A stretch of 64,000 bases of DNA, taken from positions 2,356,001 through 2,420,000 of the forward strand of contig NZ_CP130610.1 of NCBI RefSeq assembly GCF_030544485.1, in the 5' to 3' direction. Positions 26,584 through 38,375 of the stretch are shown here, one piece after another (position 1 is the stretch's first letter; each line of letters begins with the position of its first letter). The notes under the pieces were generated by a model. It saw only the letters and a list, made by a program, of their open reading frames with translations, was not told where the DNA came from and made no database searches. The translations under genes and the position numbers were made by a program. This DNA is from Halomonas sp. HAL1 (lineage in GTDB: Bacteria > Pseudomonadota > Gammaproteobacteria > Pseudomonadales > Halomonadaceae).

Positions 26584-27809
26584 TAGGCAGTCTCCTCGGC
26601 CGGTACGCCGGTTCGCTTAACGCGACGCTTGATGTTGGCCTGGACGAAGAAATGGTCAATCAGCGGTGCAAACAGGTTAGCAAATAAGATAGCCAACATG
26701 ATGCCTTCCGGGAAAGCCGGGTTCACAACGCGAATCAATACGGTCATCACACCAATCAGCGCACCAAATATCAAACGGCCTTGGTTGGTCATCGATGCTG
26801 ACACCGGGTCAGTGGCCATGAACACCATACCGAAAGCGAAACCACCGATTACCAGGTGCCAGTACCACGGCATGGCAAACATCGCATTGGAGTCGGAGCC
26901 GATGAGATTAAAGAGTGTGCTGGTAGCCACCATGCCCAAAAATACGCCAAGCATGATTCGCCACGAGGCAATCCGCGTCCACAGCAGCACTGCAGCACCA
27001 ATAAAGATCGCAAGCGTCGATACCTCACCCACAGAACCGGGAACAAAGCCAAGGAAGGCGTCCCACCAGCTGAAAGTATCCGTTAACGCGGCCATACCCT
27101 CTTGGAACGCCAGCGAGAGTGCAGTAGCACCGGTGTAACCGTCAGCGGCAACCCATACAGCGTCACCGGAAATCTGCGCGGGGTAGGCAAAATAAAGAAA
27201 TGCACGGCCAGTCAGCGCGGGGTTCAAGAAGTTCTTACCCGTACCACCGAAGATCTCTTTGCCGATTACCACACCAAAGGTGATACCCAGCGCAACTTGC
27301 CACAACGGAATGGTCGCGGGCAGTATCAATGCAAATAGCACTGAGGTAACGAAGAACCCTTCGTTAACTTCGTGACCACGCTTAATGGCAAACAACACTT
27401 CCCAGAAACCACCCACCACAAAGGTGACTAAGTAGATTGGCAAGAAGTAAGTCGCGCCGAGGACAAAGTTAGCCCATAAGCTGCTGGCATCATGACCTGA
27501 CGCCAATGTCATCATAATTGCTTCGCGCCAGCCACCCATTGATGCGTAGCCTGCATCGATGGCCGTGTTTGCTTGCCAACCCGCGTTCCACATACCAAAG
27601 AACATTGCTGGGAAGGTACACAGCCACACGGTAATCATGATGCGTTTAAGGTCGATACCGTCACGCACGTGAGCGGTGGTTTTAGCAACGCTTGGCGGTG
27701 AATAAAAAATGGTATCTACCGCTTCAAAGAGCGGATAGAACTTTTCGTACTTTCCGCCTTTGTGGAAATGCGGCTCGATATTTTGGAGTGTTTGTTGAAT
27801 ACCCATCAT
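26583..27809 (-). CDS. nqrB: Na+-NQR subunit B, sodium channel and riboflavin/FMN
   Basis: Largest membrane subunit, 408 residues with about ten helices; carries covalent FMN and riboflavin and forms the sodium channel. Seen: the flavinylation motif in [10 protein letters not shown] (threonine near 229), [20 protein letters not shown], and the [20 protein letters not shown] segment. The N-terminal 55 residues are soluble. Start ATG overlaps the nqrA stop. Confidence 0.98.
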   Translation of the reverse strand: MMGIQQTLQNIEPHFHKGGKYEKFYPLFEAVDTIFYSPPSVAKTTAHVRDGIDLKRIMITVWLCTFPAMFFGMWNAGWQANTAIDAGYASMGGWREAIMMTLASGHDASSLWANFVLGATYFLPIYLVTFVVGGFWEVLFAIKRGHEVNEGFFVTSVLFALILPATIPLWQVALGITFGVVIGKEIFGGTGKNFLNPALTGRAFLYFAYPAQISGDAVWVAADGYTGATALSLAFQEGMAALTDTFSWWDAFLGFVPGSVGEVSTLAIFIGAAVLLWTRIASWRIMLGVFLGMVATSTLFNLIGSDSNAMFAMPWYWHLVIGGFAFGMVFMATDPVSASMTNQGRLIFGALIGVMTVLIRVVNPAFPEGIMLAILFANLFAPLIDHFFVQANIKRRVKRTGVPAEETA

Positions 27810-29158
27810 CAGGCCTCTTTCTCGATCATGGTGAGATTGTCACGCAGGATGGGGCCATATTCGTATTTGCCGGGGCAAACGTACGTACACAGCGCCAGAT
27901 CCTCTTCGTCCAGCTCCAAACACCCAAGCTGCATGGCAACCTCAATGTCGCCCACGATCAGCGAACGCAGTAACTGAGTTGGCATGATATCCAGCGGCAT
28001 CACCGTTTCATATGAGCCAACGGGCACCATCGCGCGCTCTGAACCATTGGTTGATGTGGTGGGTGCGTAGTTACGCAAGCCTTTAATTCTGGAAAGATAG
28101 ATCCCCAGGACAGAATGTCGATCTGCGCCCAGTGATAGCCACCCAAGTAAGATGCGCTTATTACCTTCTTCAATCAGACTAAACTGATTGCTAAAGCGTC
28201 CCAGATAGGTAAGTTTGCCTTCCGCGGTAAAGCCAGAAAATACAGAACCAGAAATGACACGGGTGTCATCGGGTTTGATGACTTCTTCTGCCAGGAGTTC
28301 ATCCGTGCTAGCGCCGATACGGGTACGTACCAAGCGAGGGTTTTCAGCACGCGGGCCACCAATGGCAACCACGCGGCTCATATCCAGTTTCCCTTCTACA
28401 AAGAGCTTACCGAACGCGATAACGTCCTGATAGCCGATGTGCCACACCTGTTTGTGCAGAGCGACGGGAGAAAGGTAATGAATATGGGTACCCACTAGCC
28501 CGGCTGGGTGCGGCCCGGCAAAGCTTTCGGTTTTGACGCCTTCCACCTCACCGCCCGGAATAGAGGCGTTTTCCCCTGTACAAAGAAAGACGTTGCCCTC
28601 GGTCAGGCGCGCTAACACCTTGAGGCCATCTTCAAATGCTTGCGGCTGCTCATTAATGATCAGTGCAGGATCAGGGCTTAAAGGATGGGTATCTACGGCT
28701 GTTACAAAAATATCGGCCGGAGTGCTATCGATTGCCGGTGTACGCGAGAAAGGACGCGTGCGTAGCGCCGTCCAGAGTCCCGACGCCACCAGTTGGTCAA
28801 CAACGACCTGGCGTTCAAGCTGCGTTAAGGCATTACGGTCATGAGCAGCGAATTCAATCGCCTCCTCAGTCTCGTCGACTTTGATCACAACAGATAGTAA
28901 ACGACGTTTTTCGCCACGGTTTATTGCAAGCACTTCACCAGAAGCGGGCGCTGTATAGCGCACACCATCAATTTTCTTGTCGGTGAAGAGCAATTGGCCT
29001 AGTTTGACCTTATCCCCTTCCTGAACTTCCATCGTCGGCTTCATGCCAACGTAGTCGGTACCCAGGATTGCCACGTGGCGCACAGGCCGCGCATCTTCAA
29101 TACGCTGCTCGGGCGCTCCCGCGATGGGGAGATCCAGGCCTTTTTTGACTTCGATCAT
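27809..29158 (-). CDS. nqrA: Na+-NQR subunit A
   Basis: Cytoplasmic subunit near the quinone site; 449 residues, first gene of the operon. Seen: [18 protein letters not shown] start, the biotinyl-like domain with [15 protein letters not shown], the central Rossmann-like region ([26 protein letters not shown]) and the C-terminal [15 protein letters not shown]. The -strand promoter should lie in 29159-29386. Sodium pumping by this complex suits a halophilic or marine cell. Confidence 0.98.
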   Translation of the reverse strand: MIEVKKGLDLPIAGAPEQRIEDARPVRHVAILGTDYVGMKPTMEVQEGDKVKLGQLLFTDKKIDGVRYTAPASGEVLAINRGEKRRLLSVVIKVDETEEAIEFAAHDRNALTQLERQVVVDQLVASGLWTALRTRPFSRTPAIDSTPADIFVTAVDTHPLSPDPALIINEQPQAFEDGLKVLARLTEGNVFLCTGENASIPGGEVEGVKTESFAGPHPAGLVGTHIHYLSPVALHKQVWHIGYQDVIAFGKLFVEGKLDMSRVVAIGGPRAENPRLVRTRIGASTDELLAEEVIKPDDTRVISGSVFSGFTAEGKLTYLGRFSNQFSLIEEGNKRILLGWLSLGADRHSVLGIYLSRIKGLRNYAPTTSTNGSERAMVPVGSYETVMPLDIMPTQLLRSLIVGDIEVAMQLGCLELDEEDLALCTYVCPGKYEYGPILRDNLTMIEKEA

Positions 29159-29386
29159 AGTCTCGCCCAGTTGTTGGATCGGATATACGAAGGTATGGGG
29201 TTCGAATGCTTATTTTCTGCTCAGCGAATTGTTATTTTCTGCTCAGATTGTTACCAGTCCGGCCCAAGCAGCACTTGAACCACCCCGAAAAATCCATCGT
29301 ATTATAAAGATAAGCGCGTCCAATGACCACATCCCTGATGATCTCCAAAAGTGCTATATACATTGGCAAACGGAAGGCATAGAGAC

Positions 29387-29412
29387 AAAAAAACGCCACC
29401 CGAAGGTGGCGC
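29387..29412 (-). terminator. Intrinsic terminator after the gap-like gene
   Basis: On the minus strand, CGCCACC, loop TTCG, GGTGGCG, then seven Ts (29387-29411). It ends transcripts of the gap-like gene before the nqrA promoter region. Confidence 0.85.
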
Positions 29413-29478
29413 TGCATCATTATTTCGCTTGATAGCCCCCGCAGAGAAGCTAATTTAGCAATATTATTATTTAGCTAT

Positions 29479-30945
29479 TTAGCGCGGCAGCTTTAAGAAC
29501 CGCACATTAGACATCTGTTGTAAAATACGCACGACTTGGCAGCTATAGCCAAATTCGTTGTCGTACCACATATAGACAACCGCATGATGACCGTTGGCGA
29601 TAGTCGCTTTGGCGTCAACAATGCCAGCATGACGATTGCCTACAAAGTCCGACGAGACCACTTCTGCCGAGTCAACGAAGTCAATTTGCTTTTGATAAGC
29701 AGAATCAATCGACATGCGACGCAAGTAGTCGTTTAGCGCAGCCGCATCAGTCGTTTTGTCCAGTGTCAGGTTAAGAATGGCCATGGAAACATTGGGGATC
29801 GGCACGCGAATTGCGTTACCGGTTAGCTTACCCTCAAGCTCAGGCAGTGCTTTGGAGACAGCTTTAGCCGCGCCCGTCTCGGTTAACACCATGTTCAACG
29901 CCGCGCTGCGGCCACGACGGTCGCCTTTGTGGTAGTTATCGATCAGGTTTTGGTCATTAGTGTAAGCATGCACGGTCTCAACGTGACCGTTTACCACACC
30001 ATACTCATCGTTAAGCACCTTCAATACCGGCACGATCGCGTTGGTGGTACATGATGCAGCTGAAACAATAAGATCGTTATCGCCAATCGATTCGTGATTA
30101 ATACCGTAAACGATATTTTTGATATCGCCTTTACCCGGCGCGGTCAGCAGCGCTTTGGCAGCACCTTTGCACTTCAAGTGCTGGCCCAAGCCCTCTTCAT
30201 CACGCCAAATACCGGTATTATCAACGATAACGGCATTGTTGATGTCGTAGGTGGTGTAGTCGATCTCACTCGGTGAATCGGCATAGATAACCTGAATGAC
30301 ATTGCCATTTACGGTTAGCGTGCGCGCTTCTGCATCAACCATGATGGTGCCATCAAACGGCCCGTGTACGGAATCGCGGCGCAGCAGGCTGGCACGTTTT
30401 TCAAGGTCCTTTGCCACATCGCCACGGCCACGTACAACAATAGCCCGTAGGCGTAGCAGGTTGCCGCCACCGGCTTTTTCAACCATCACCCGAGCCAATA
30501 ACCGACCAATACGGCCAAAACCATAAAGCACTACATCTTGTGGCTCACCGGTGCTGGCACCTGGCTGATAACCATCAATAATTTCGTGCAGTTCTTTGCG
30601 CAGAAAGGCTTCAACATCGCCCCCGCCCTGGCGCTTAAACATTACCCCCAACTTGCCCACATCGACATGCGCAGGGCCAAGATTTAACTCAACCATGCTT
30701 TTAAGAATCGGGTAGGTATCTTCAACGGAGAGCTCAGTTCCCTCCAGTTTGCGTACAAAGCGGTGGTCTTTGAGAATACGGATGACTGACCGTTTGATGA
30801 GCGAGCGTCCGAACATGGTGGCAACAACATTATTCTGACGATAGAGCTGCCCTACCAATGGGATCATCTGCTCCGCCAAGGCTTCGTTGCCTTGCCATTC
30901 TTGAAAAACGTTTTCGAGCGCTTGCTGACTCACGGGCGGCCTCAT
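29479..30945 (-). CDS. Glyceraldehyde-3-phosphate dehydrogenase, long type
   Basis: Oxidises glyceraldehyde-3-phosphate with phosphate and NAD(P). 488 residues: an N-terminal helical extension of about 130 residues not found in classic GapA, then the NAD domain beginning VVLYGFGRIGRLLARV (about 138-153), the catalytic SAASCTTNA (cysteine near 297) and the phosphate-site region HAYTNDQNLID, and C-terminal MWYDNEFGYSCQVVR. This long form next to mfd matches Pseudomonas PA3001, proposed to act in gluconeogenesis. Divergent from mfd with 198-249 bp between. Confidence 0.92.
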   Translation of the reverse strand: MRPPVSQQALENVFQEWQGNEALAEQMIPLVGQLYRQNNVVATMFGRSLIKRSVIRILKDHRFVRKLEGTELSVEDTYPILKSMVELNLGPAHVDVGKLGVMFKRQGGGDVEAFLRKELHEIIDGYQPGASTGEPQDVVLYGFGRIGRLLARVMVEKAGGGNLLRLRAIVVRGRGDVAKDLEKRASLLRRDSVHGPFDGTIMVDAEARTLTVNGNVIQVIYADSPSEIDYTTYDINNAVIVDNTGIWRDEEGLGQHLKCKGAAKALLTAPGKGDIKNIVYGINHESIGDNDLIVSAASCTTNAIVPVLKVLNDEYGVVNGHVETVHAYTNDQNLIDNYHKGDRRGRSAALNMVLTETGAAKAVSKALPELEGKLTGNAIRVPIPNVSMAILNLTLDKTTDAAALNDYLRRMSIDSAYQKQIDFVDSAEVVSSDFVGNRHAGIVDAKATIANGHHAVVYMWYDNEFGYSCQVVRILQQMSNVRFLKLPR

Positions 30946-31194
30946 CAGGTAGTGGAAACAGGAAGTGGAAACGGGGTCGTAAACTAATAATTCGGTTTAT
31001 TATCCGGGGCAAGCGCAGTCGTCGCAATGAAAGGATAGTCGCACAACATGTAGGGGTATTACAGAAACGCCAATCTCACTACAAAACCACTTTCATAACA
31101 GATTAACCCGCTACCTAAAGCCGCGGCACTCTAACTGAAACGGGTGATCGTGTATGATCTGTTTTCCGTTTCAGCGCAAAACGATATCTTGCTT

Positions 31195-34100
31195 ATGCCG
31201 ACTTTCTCTCTGCTCGAACCGCCCCAGCCTCAAGGGACTCGCGATACGCTCTACTGGACATCGCCGCCGGGCAGCGCGACTGCTCTGGCACTCTCTCGCG
31301 TTGCCAAGCACGCCCCGCTATTGGTGATTACGCCCAATACGGCCAGTGCGCAGCGCCTGGAACAAGATCTGTACTTTTATAGCGATGTACCCGTACTGCC
31401 CTTCCCCGATTGGGAAACGCTACCCTACGATAGCTTTTCGCCCCACCAGGACATTGTCTCAGCGAGGCTACGCACCCTGCGCCAGCTCCAAGATGGCGTG
31501 CGTGGCATTGTATTGGTGCCGATCAATACGCTGATGCAGCGCTTACCGCCGGTTGAGTACATCGCCGGGCGGGTAATGACGCTCAAAACCGGTGAGCGTT
31601 TGAATCGCGAAACGTTCCGGGAATCGCTTTCGCGAGCGGGTTATCGCGCCGTGGAAACGGTGTATGAACCAGGCGAATACGCCATGCGTGGGGCATTGAT
31701 CGACCTATTTGCAATGGGCATGGACGAACCGATCCGCATCGATCTGTTTGACGATGAGATCGACACACTGCGTCACTTCGACCCCGGCAGTCAGCGCTCA
31801 ACCGATAAACTTGAGTCGCTAGAGTTGCTCCCCGCCCACGAGTACTCGCTGAGCCGAAGTGCCATCGCCTGCTTTCGTGAGCAGTTTGAAACCCTATTTG
31901 ATGTCGATCCGCGCCAGTGCCCTCTCTATAACGATGCATTAAAGGGCATTCCCTCTCCGGGGCTTGAGCACTATCTGCCGCTGTTTTTTGAGCAGACCGC
32001 TTCGCTGTTTGAGCACCTAACCGACGACACCCGGGTCGCCCTACTGCCTGGTGTGCTTAATGCGGCCGAACAGCACTGGCAGTCTATTGATGCACGCTAC
32101 GTTAACTTGGGTGTTGATCCTACACGGCCACTGCTACCACCTCACCGGGCGTTTTTCCCGGTCAGTGATGTTTTTTCGTCTATAAAAGCACGCCCGCGCA
32201 TAGAGCTAACTGAAGACAGCGAGCAGCGCCATGCGCATCTGCCTGAAGCAGCACCATTGCCTACGCTGTCGATTAATGCCCGCGCTAAGCAGCCACTTGG
32301 CGAGCTTACGGCGTTTTTGAAGTCTCACGCCGAAACCCGGGTGCTGTTTGTAGCGGAATCACGGGGCCGCCGCGAAGCGCTGGAAGAGATATTGGCGCCG
32401 CTTAAGCTTTCGCTCCCACATACCGATAGCTTTCACGACTTCCTCGCCAGCGATCACACCTACGCCATTACCGAAGGCTTGGTGGACAGCGGCCTGTGGC
32501 TGAACAACCCAAGCGTTGCAGTGATCAGTGAGACAGAGCTATTTGGCGATGTGGTACGCCAGAGCAGGCGGCGTGAAAAAGCTACCGATGATAACGAGCT
32601 TGCGGTCCGCCATCTCTCAGAACTACGCGAAGGCGCGCCGGTGGTTCACCAGGCACATGGCGTTGGCCGCTACATAGGGCTGGAAACATTGGAGGCCGGC
32701 GGTCAGGCCAACGAGTTTTTAGCGCTCTCCTACGCCGATGGCGCCAAACTTTATGTGCCGGTCGACAGCCTACATATGATCTCCCGCTACAGCGGTGCCG
32801 GTGATGAACTGGCGCCGCTGCATAAGCTGGGTTCCGATCAGTGGGAAAAAGCCCGTCGCAAAGCCGCCGAGAAGATTCGCGATACCGCCGCTGAACTTTT
32901 GGATGTTTACGCTCGAAGGGAAGCTCAACAGGGCGTGGTTTACGAAACGCCAGGCGATGAGTATGTTCGCTTTGCGAGCAACTTCCCCTTCGAGGAGACT
33001 CCCGATCAGCACGCAGCCATTGAAGCGGTGATCAGCGACATGACGTCGCCGCAGCCCATGGATCGTGTGGTATGTGGTGACGTAGGCTTCGGCAAAACCG
33101 AAGTGGCCATGCGCGCGGCATTTATCGCCGTACAATCAGGTCGCCAAGTAGTGGTCCTGGTGCCTACCACGCTGCTGGCGCGCCAGCATTTCGAGAATTT
33201 CCGCGATCGCTTTGCCGACACCGCCGTCAATATTGGCCTGATCTCCCGCTTTACTAGCGGCAAAGAGGTCACTCAAACATTAGAGAGTGTTAAAAGCGGC
33301 CAAACCGATATAGTGATTGGCACCCATAAACTGCTCTCTAAAAGCGTTGAGCTACCCAAAATGGGACTCCTCATCATTGATGAAGAGCACCGCTTTGGGG
33401 TAGCGCAAAAAGAGAAGCTCAAAACGCTGCGCGCTGAAGTCGATATTTTGACACTAACGGCGACGCCTATTCCGCGGACGCTAAACATGGCGATGAGTGG
33501 CATCCGGGATTTGTCGATTATCGCTACCCCGCCCGCCCGTCGCCTGTCGGTTAAAACCTTCGTTCAACAGCATGATGCCAGCATCATTAAAGAAGCTCTG
33601 CTACGTGAGATACTGCGCGGTGGGCAGGTGTATGTGCTGCATAACGAAGTCAAAACCATTGAGAACAGTGCCGAAAAAATCCGTGAGCTGATTCCTGAAG
33701 CGCGGGTAGCGGTTGCCCACGGCCAACTGCCTGAGCGCAGCCTCGAACGCATCATGTCGGACTTCTATCATCGCCGTTTTAATGTGCTGGTATGCTCAAC
33801 CATTATTGAAACCGGTATTGATGTGCCTAGCGCTAACACCATCATTATCGAACGCGCTGACAAGTTTGGCTTGGCACAACTTCACCAGCTGCGGGGCCGA
33901 GTTGGCCGTAGCCACCACCAGGCTTATGCTTACCTGCTGACACCGCCACCTAAAGCGATGACCCGTGATGCCATCAAACGACTGGAAGCCATTAGCGCTT
34001 CGGATGACTTAGGCGCTGGCTTCACCCTGGCCAGCCACGACATGGAAATACGCGGGGCGGGCGAACTACTGGGTGATGAACAGAGCGGCCAGATGGAAAC

Positions 34101-34644
34101 CATTGGCTATACACTGTACATGGAGATGCTTGACCGGGCAGTGAAGGCCATTCGCGCGGGTAAAACACCCAATATCGATGCACCCTTCAATACTGGCGTG
34201 GAAATTAGCCTTAACCTGCCTGCATTGATCCCCAATGACTATATTCATGATGTGCAGCAACGTCTGGTGATATATAAGCGAATTGCCAATACTCAAAGCG
34301 ATGGCGAGCTCAAAGAGCTGCAGGTTGAGCTTATTGATCGTTTTGGCTTACTGCCTGCACCGCTCAAGAATCTTATCCGTCAGACCAAGCTTCGCCATCG
34401 TGCAGAGCAGCTGGGGATCAGCAAGATTGAAGCAGGCGAGAGCCGTGGGCGTGTACTGTTTGATAGCTCGACTCAAGTAGATCCTCTGACCCTGGTGACG
34501 CTCATTCAGACCTCTCCGAAGCACTACCGCTTGGACGGCTCTGACACATTAAGATTTGAATTGCCTATGGAAAGCGTCGACAAGCGCTTCCAACAGCTTG
34601 AAAACCTACTTAGCACGCTTAATCAAAAAGTAGCGGCGGCGTGA
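31195..34644 (+). CDS. mfd: Transcription-repair coupling factor Mfd
   Basis: ATP-driven translocase that removes stalled RNA polymerase and recruits UvrA. About 1,149 residues. I prefer ATG 31195 (MPTFSLLEPPQPQG) because homologues begin near this point; an in-frame upstream start at 31144 would add 17 residues, and neither has a good ribosome site. Seen: UvrB-homology modules in the first 350 residues, the RNA-polymerase-interacting domain (VVHQAHGVGRYIGLE), Walker A GDVGFGKTEVAMRAA, Walker B-like LLIIDEEHRFGV, motif III TLTATPIPRTLNM, the RecG-like TRG motif region (QLRGRVGRSHHQAYAYLL) and the C-terminal UvrA-masking domain. Confidence 0.97.
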   Translation: MPTFSLLEPPQPQGTRDTLYWTSPPGSATALALSRVAKHAPLLVITPNTASAQRLEQDLYFYSDVPVLPFPDWETLPYDSFSPHQDIVSARLRTLRQLQDGVRGIVLVPINTLMQRLPPVEYIAGRVMTLKTGERLNRETFRESLSRAGYRAVETVYEPGEYAMRGALIDLFAMGMDEPIRIDLFDDEIDTLRHFDPGSQRSTDKLESLELLPAHEYSLSRSAIACFREQFETLFDVDPRQCPLYNDALKGIPSPGLEHYLPLFFEQTASLFEHLTDDTRVALLPGVLNAAEQHWQSIDARYVNLGVDPTRPLLPPHRAFFPVSDVFSSIKARPRIELTEDSEQRHAHLPEAAPLPTLSINARAKQPLGELTAFLKSHAETRVLFVAESRGRREALEEILAPLKLSLPHTDSFHDFLASDHTYAITEGLVDSGLWLNNPSVAVISETELFGDVVRQSRRREKATDDNELAVRHLSELREGAPVVHQAHGVGRYIGLETLEAGGQANEFLALSYADGAKLYVPVDSLHMISRYSGAGDELAPLHKLGSDQWEKARRKAAEKIRDTAAELLDVYARREAQQGVVYETPGDEYVRFASNFPFEETPDQHAAIEAVISDMTSPQPMDRVVCGDVGFGKTEVAMRAAFIAVQSGRQVVVLVPTTLLARQHFENFRDRFADTAVNIGLISRFTSGKEVTQTLESVKSGQTDIVIGTHKLLSKSVELPKMGLLIIDEEHRFGVAQKEKLKTLRAEVDILTLTATPIPRTLNMAMSGIRDLSIIATPPARRLSVKTFVQQHDASIIKEALLREILRGGQVYVLHNEVKTIENSAEKIRELIPEARVAVAHGQLPERSLERIMSDFYHRRFNVLVCSTIIETGIDVPSANTIIIERADKFGLAQLHQLRGRVGRSHHQAYAYLLTPPPKAMTRDAIKRLEAISASDDLGAGFTLASHDMEIRGAGELLGDEQSGQMETIGYTLYMEMLDRAVKAIRAGKTPNIDAPFNTGVEISLNLPALIPNDYIHDVQQRLVIYKRIANTQSDGELKELQVELIDRFGLLPAPLKNLIRQTKLRHRAEQLGISKIEAGESRGRVLFDSSTQVDPLTLVTLIQTSPKHYRLDGSDTLRFELPMESVDKRFQQLENLLSTLNQKVAAA

Positions 34645-34754
34645 CGCTTGGGGCAAACTTGACAGTAGCCATGCCCTAGTTAACCCACCTCGTGGATTAA
34701 CATCAGTGGCCCAACGACGCGCATCAGCAGTGAATTAACATATTAGGAATGACC

Positions 34755-35969
<1,215 letters not shown>

Positions 35970-35989
35970 TACGCTGATACGGCAGTAAC

Positions 35990-36017
35990 AAAAAACCCCG
36001 CCGAGGCGGGGTTTTTT
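35990..36017. terminator. Bidirectional intrinsic terminator
   Basis: A-run, CCCCGCC, GA loop, GGCGGGG, T-run (35990-36017). Symmetric, so it can stop transcripts of the L,D-transpeptidase from the left and of the OprI-like gene from the right. Confidence 0.9.
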
Positions 36018-36123
36018 GCGTAGCTAGCGGCAAAAACTACTTGCCTAATATCTTTACCAACTACGACTTGCATACAGCAACCGCTGAAAGAGCCTATTGA
36101 CTCCCCAGCAGCTCCAAGCAGAA

Positions 36124-36387
36124 TTACTTCTGCATGGAACGCTGGAACATGCGGTTCATTTCTTCACGGTTCTGCTCAGACATCTGCAGAGCAGCCTGCG
36201 CATCGCGCTGGGCTTGGTTTGCAGTGTTCATAGCTTGTGAAGCCATGCTGCGTGCTTCTGCAGCGTCAGCCTGTGCAGATTCTGCAGTCATGCGGACTTC
36301 TTCCAGCGCGCCGGTAGAAGCACAACCAGCAAGAATTGCCAGAGAAGCGGCAGCAGCAGTCATCTTCAGAGTAGTTTTCAAAGTCAT
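36124..36387 (-). CDS. OprI/Lpp-like alanine-zipper outer-membrane lipoprotein
   Basis: An abundant small lipoprotein that ties the outer membrane to peptidoglycan. 87 residues: lipobox ILAGC (cysteine at about 22), then a heptad-repeat alanine-rich helix (ESAQADAAEARSMASQAMN) that would trimerise, ending RSMQK with a C-terminal lysine, the residue that L,D-transpeptidases attach to peptidoglycan in Lpp. AAGGAG precedes the ATG. Two L,D-transpeptidase genes flank it, which supports an envelope-tethering role. Confidence 0.9.
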   Translation of the reverse strand: MTLKTTLKMTAAAASLAILAGCASTGALEEVRMTAESAQADAAEARSMASQAMNTANQAQRDAQAALQMSEQNREEMNRMFQRSMQK

Positions 36388-36612
36388 AATGTTCTCCTTG
36401 AGTCGTCCTTGGGTACTACATTAAGGGTATGACAAAAATAAGGCTACGCACTTTACTAACGTACTTAGCTTAAATTTGTCTACCTGCGGTGCAGGTTCTT
36501 TACAGTGACTTGTTTTGCGATGCTCGCAAGTCAAACGCTGTTTTATAATAGACTACAGCGGTTGTCTATAGCCACTTGTTTAAAACCTCGAACTTCCTTC
36601 AACGGCATTAGC

Positions 36613-37242
36613 TTAACGGATCACTACACGGGTGCCAACACCCACTAGCGATGCCAAGCGATCAATTTGCTCGTTGGTAACGGCGACACACCCTTGAGTC
36701 CAATGATAGCGACCATGAATATCGGGGTCCGCGCTACCCAAGCCATGAATCCCAATCGCCCCACCCAGGGCAGTATTTTGCGGTGGTTGACCGTTACGTC
36801 GGTAGTAGTCGAAGTAATCTTCATAATCGGTTTGGGAATAAATACCTTTTTCAAGCGCCATGCGTGCATGGGCTGGCGTTGGGAAATCAATCCCCATAAA
36901 CGTACGCCACTGGCTTTCGTAATTAAAACGATTGATACGAAACTCACCCTTAGGCGTCACGTTATCGCCACGAACGCGCTGAGTCTTCGCCCCTGCACGC
37001 CCTAGGGATATGGGTGCATAGCGCTCCAAAAGCGTATTACCACGGAACACACTGAGTGTAGCCTCTTGATCATCAATCAGTACCCACAGCTCATTGCTAT
37101 GGCGCGGCACATGGGCGCGCGTAAGCATTGTTTCGATAAGGTCAGAGGGAGCAGCCTGGTTAGGTGCAGTGACAGCAGCGCTAGCAACCGCTGGCAAGCT
37201 CAGCACCATAGCTAAAAATCGACGGCGATTGATTAAAAACAT
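36613..37242 (-). CDS. L,D-transpeptidase (YkuD domain)
   Basis: A 209-residue exported enzyme. Signal peptide MFLINRRRFLAMVLSLPAVA, with an RR pair close to a Tat-like motif, cleaved near the ASA-AV. The YkuD domain occupies about 50-209: GLGSADPDIHGRYHWTQGCV, with catalytic His and Cys (about 184-186), followed by VAVTNEQIDRL. No LysM domain. The second L,D-transpeptidase around the OprI-like gene; it lacks the Glu/Gln tract and probably has a distinct role. Confidence 0.9.
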   Translation of the reverse strand: MFLINRRRFLAMVLSLPAVASAAVTAPNQAAPSDLIETMLTRAHVPRHSNELWVLIDDQEATLSVFRGNTLLERYAPISLGRAGAKTQRVRGDNVTPKGEFRINRFNYESQWRTFMGIDFPTPAHARMALEKGIYSQTDYEDYFDYYRRNGQPPQNTALGGAIGIHGLGSADPDIHGRYHWTQGCVAVTNEQIDRLASLVGVGTRVVIR

Positions 37243-37396
37243 GACAGCTCTCGAAACATAGTAGCCTGTGGTTGACCAACTAAACGCATAGGGTGGCTGT
37301 TATACCTTATTCCCACATCCGCCGTAAGTAATTTCGTCATAGTATCGCTTTGGGTCGTCCCGAAGCGATGATGTACTCGCCAGTGGCACATACTCA

Positions 37397-37864
37397 TTAA
37401 ACGCCCTGCAACTCTTCCATACTCGCCATCATGTGGCGTATTTCAGAATTATGCCCTTCAGCTAGCGAATCAAAGAACTCTGCTTCGGGTTCAATTCTCG
37501 AACGTGCGGCACGATGCTTGTACAACGCCTGCAAACGCTCATGGGCGGTGGTGGCTGTTTTCATGGCATCTTCTATGGAGCCTGTAACGGTTTGCTCCGC
37601 AATTCGATCCAGTTCTGGTGGTTCGGGAAATTCGCTCGACTCGTCGAACCACGTCTCCAGCACCTCAGAATGATCCGTACCGTCATGGAACAAGTCTTCA
37701 AGACCCGTTTTCATCTTCAATTCACGGCTGGCGAGATAATCTAATCCCATTTTTAAGCGTTCATTGTCGGCTTTATCAGCGGCCTCGCTGTATTGACGCG
37801 CCATTCGCGCGTGAAAGCCTGCCGCCCATTCGACTAAATCTTTAACTTGGTTATAGCGCATCAT
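37397..37864 (-). CDS. Hypothetical helical protein, ferritin-like layout
   Basis: About 155 residues from ATG 37864 (an ATG-ATG pair, AAGGAG directly upstream); the frame upstream to 37945 overlaps the next gene. The sequence is all-helical: VKDLVEWAAGFHARMARQYS, a second helix with MGLDYLASRELKMKTGLED, an acidic loop, and two further helices ending HNSEIRHMMASMEELQG. The four-helix pattern with His and Glu (FHARM, SEIRHMM) resembles ferritin-like or bacterioferritin-related folds, but a full metal-binding set is not evident. Function unknown. Confidence 0.65.
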   Translation of the reverse strand: MMRYNQVKDLVEWAAGFHARMARQYSEAADKADNERLKMGLDYLASRELKMKTGLEDLFHDGTDHSEVLETWFDESSEFPEPPELDRIAEQTVTGSIEDAMKTATTAHERLQALYKHRAARSRIEPEAEFFDSLAEGHNSEIRHMMASMEELQGV

Positions 37865-37913
37865 GATCTCCTTTTCGTGGTGCTTACTTGACCAGCGGGT
37901 AAAATCGAGCCTT

Positions 37914-38375
37914 TTACCACTCCAGGCTGGTTTCACGCAGAGCACTTATTTCGCGCTTTGCGGCCTGAAGGTTATCCAGCAATTGCTGAGGCAAACTCGC
38001 TTGACTATCCACCTTAATCATAGCGGGATTATGAGTAGTACGCCGCGCAGCACCTTCATCGCTATGTAGGCGTTCAAGCTGACCCGTCAGCCAATTCAAC
38101 CAACTTTCCGGCTGAGCGTTTAAGTCGCGCAGGCGCTGTAGCTCTGCCAAAGCCGGGCCTTGCTGAGATAACAATACATGCCAGCGATGCTCTGGCAAGC
38201 GAGCATGCTCTGTGACTTCCCGTAAAAGCGACTCTAACGCCAGCTCAAAGAGCGCCAACGCGCCCTCCTCCAGTGCCATCTGCCGCGAGGGGGCATGCTC
38301 ATCCTCCCCCGCTGGCATAATGGCTAACAGCTCCGCTTGGTAGAGTAACTGATTGGTCCGCGAGCGTGCATTCAC
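37914..38375 (-). CDS. DUF6586-type protein (PA3009-like)
   Basis: A 153-residue helical cytoplasmic protein without signal or membrane segment. Begins [18 protein letters not shown], has Leu-rich helices ([33 protein letters not shown]) and ends in a polar helix. Its ATG overlaps the topA stop by four bases, so it is co-transcribed with topA. Position and layout match Pseudomonas PA3009, of unknown function. Confidence 0.75.
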   Translation of the reverse strand: MNARSRTNQLLYQAELLAIMPAGEDEHAPSRQMALEEGALALFELALESLLREVTEHARLPEHRWHVLLSQQGPALAELQRLRDLNAQPESWLNWLTGQLERLHSDEGAARRTTHNPAMIKVDSQASLPQQLLDNLQAAKREISALRETSLEW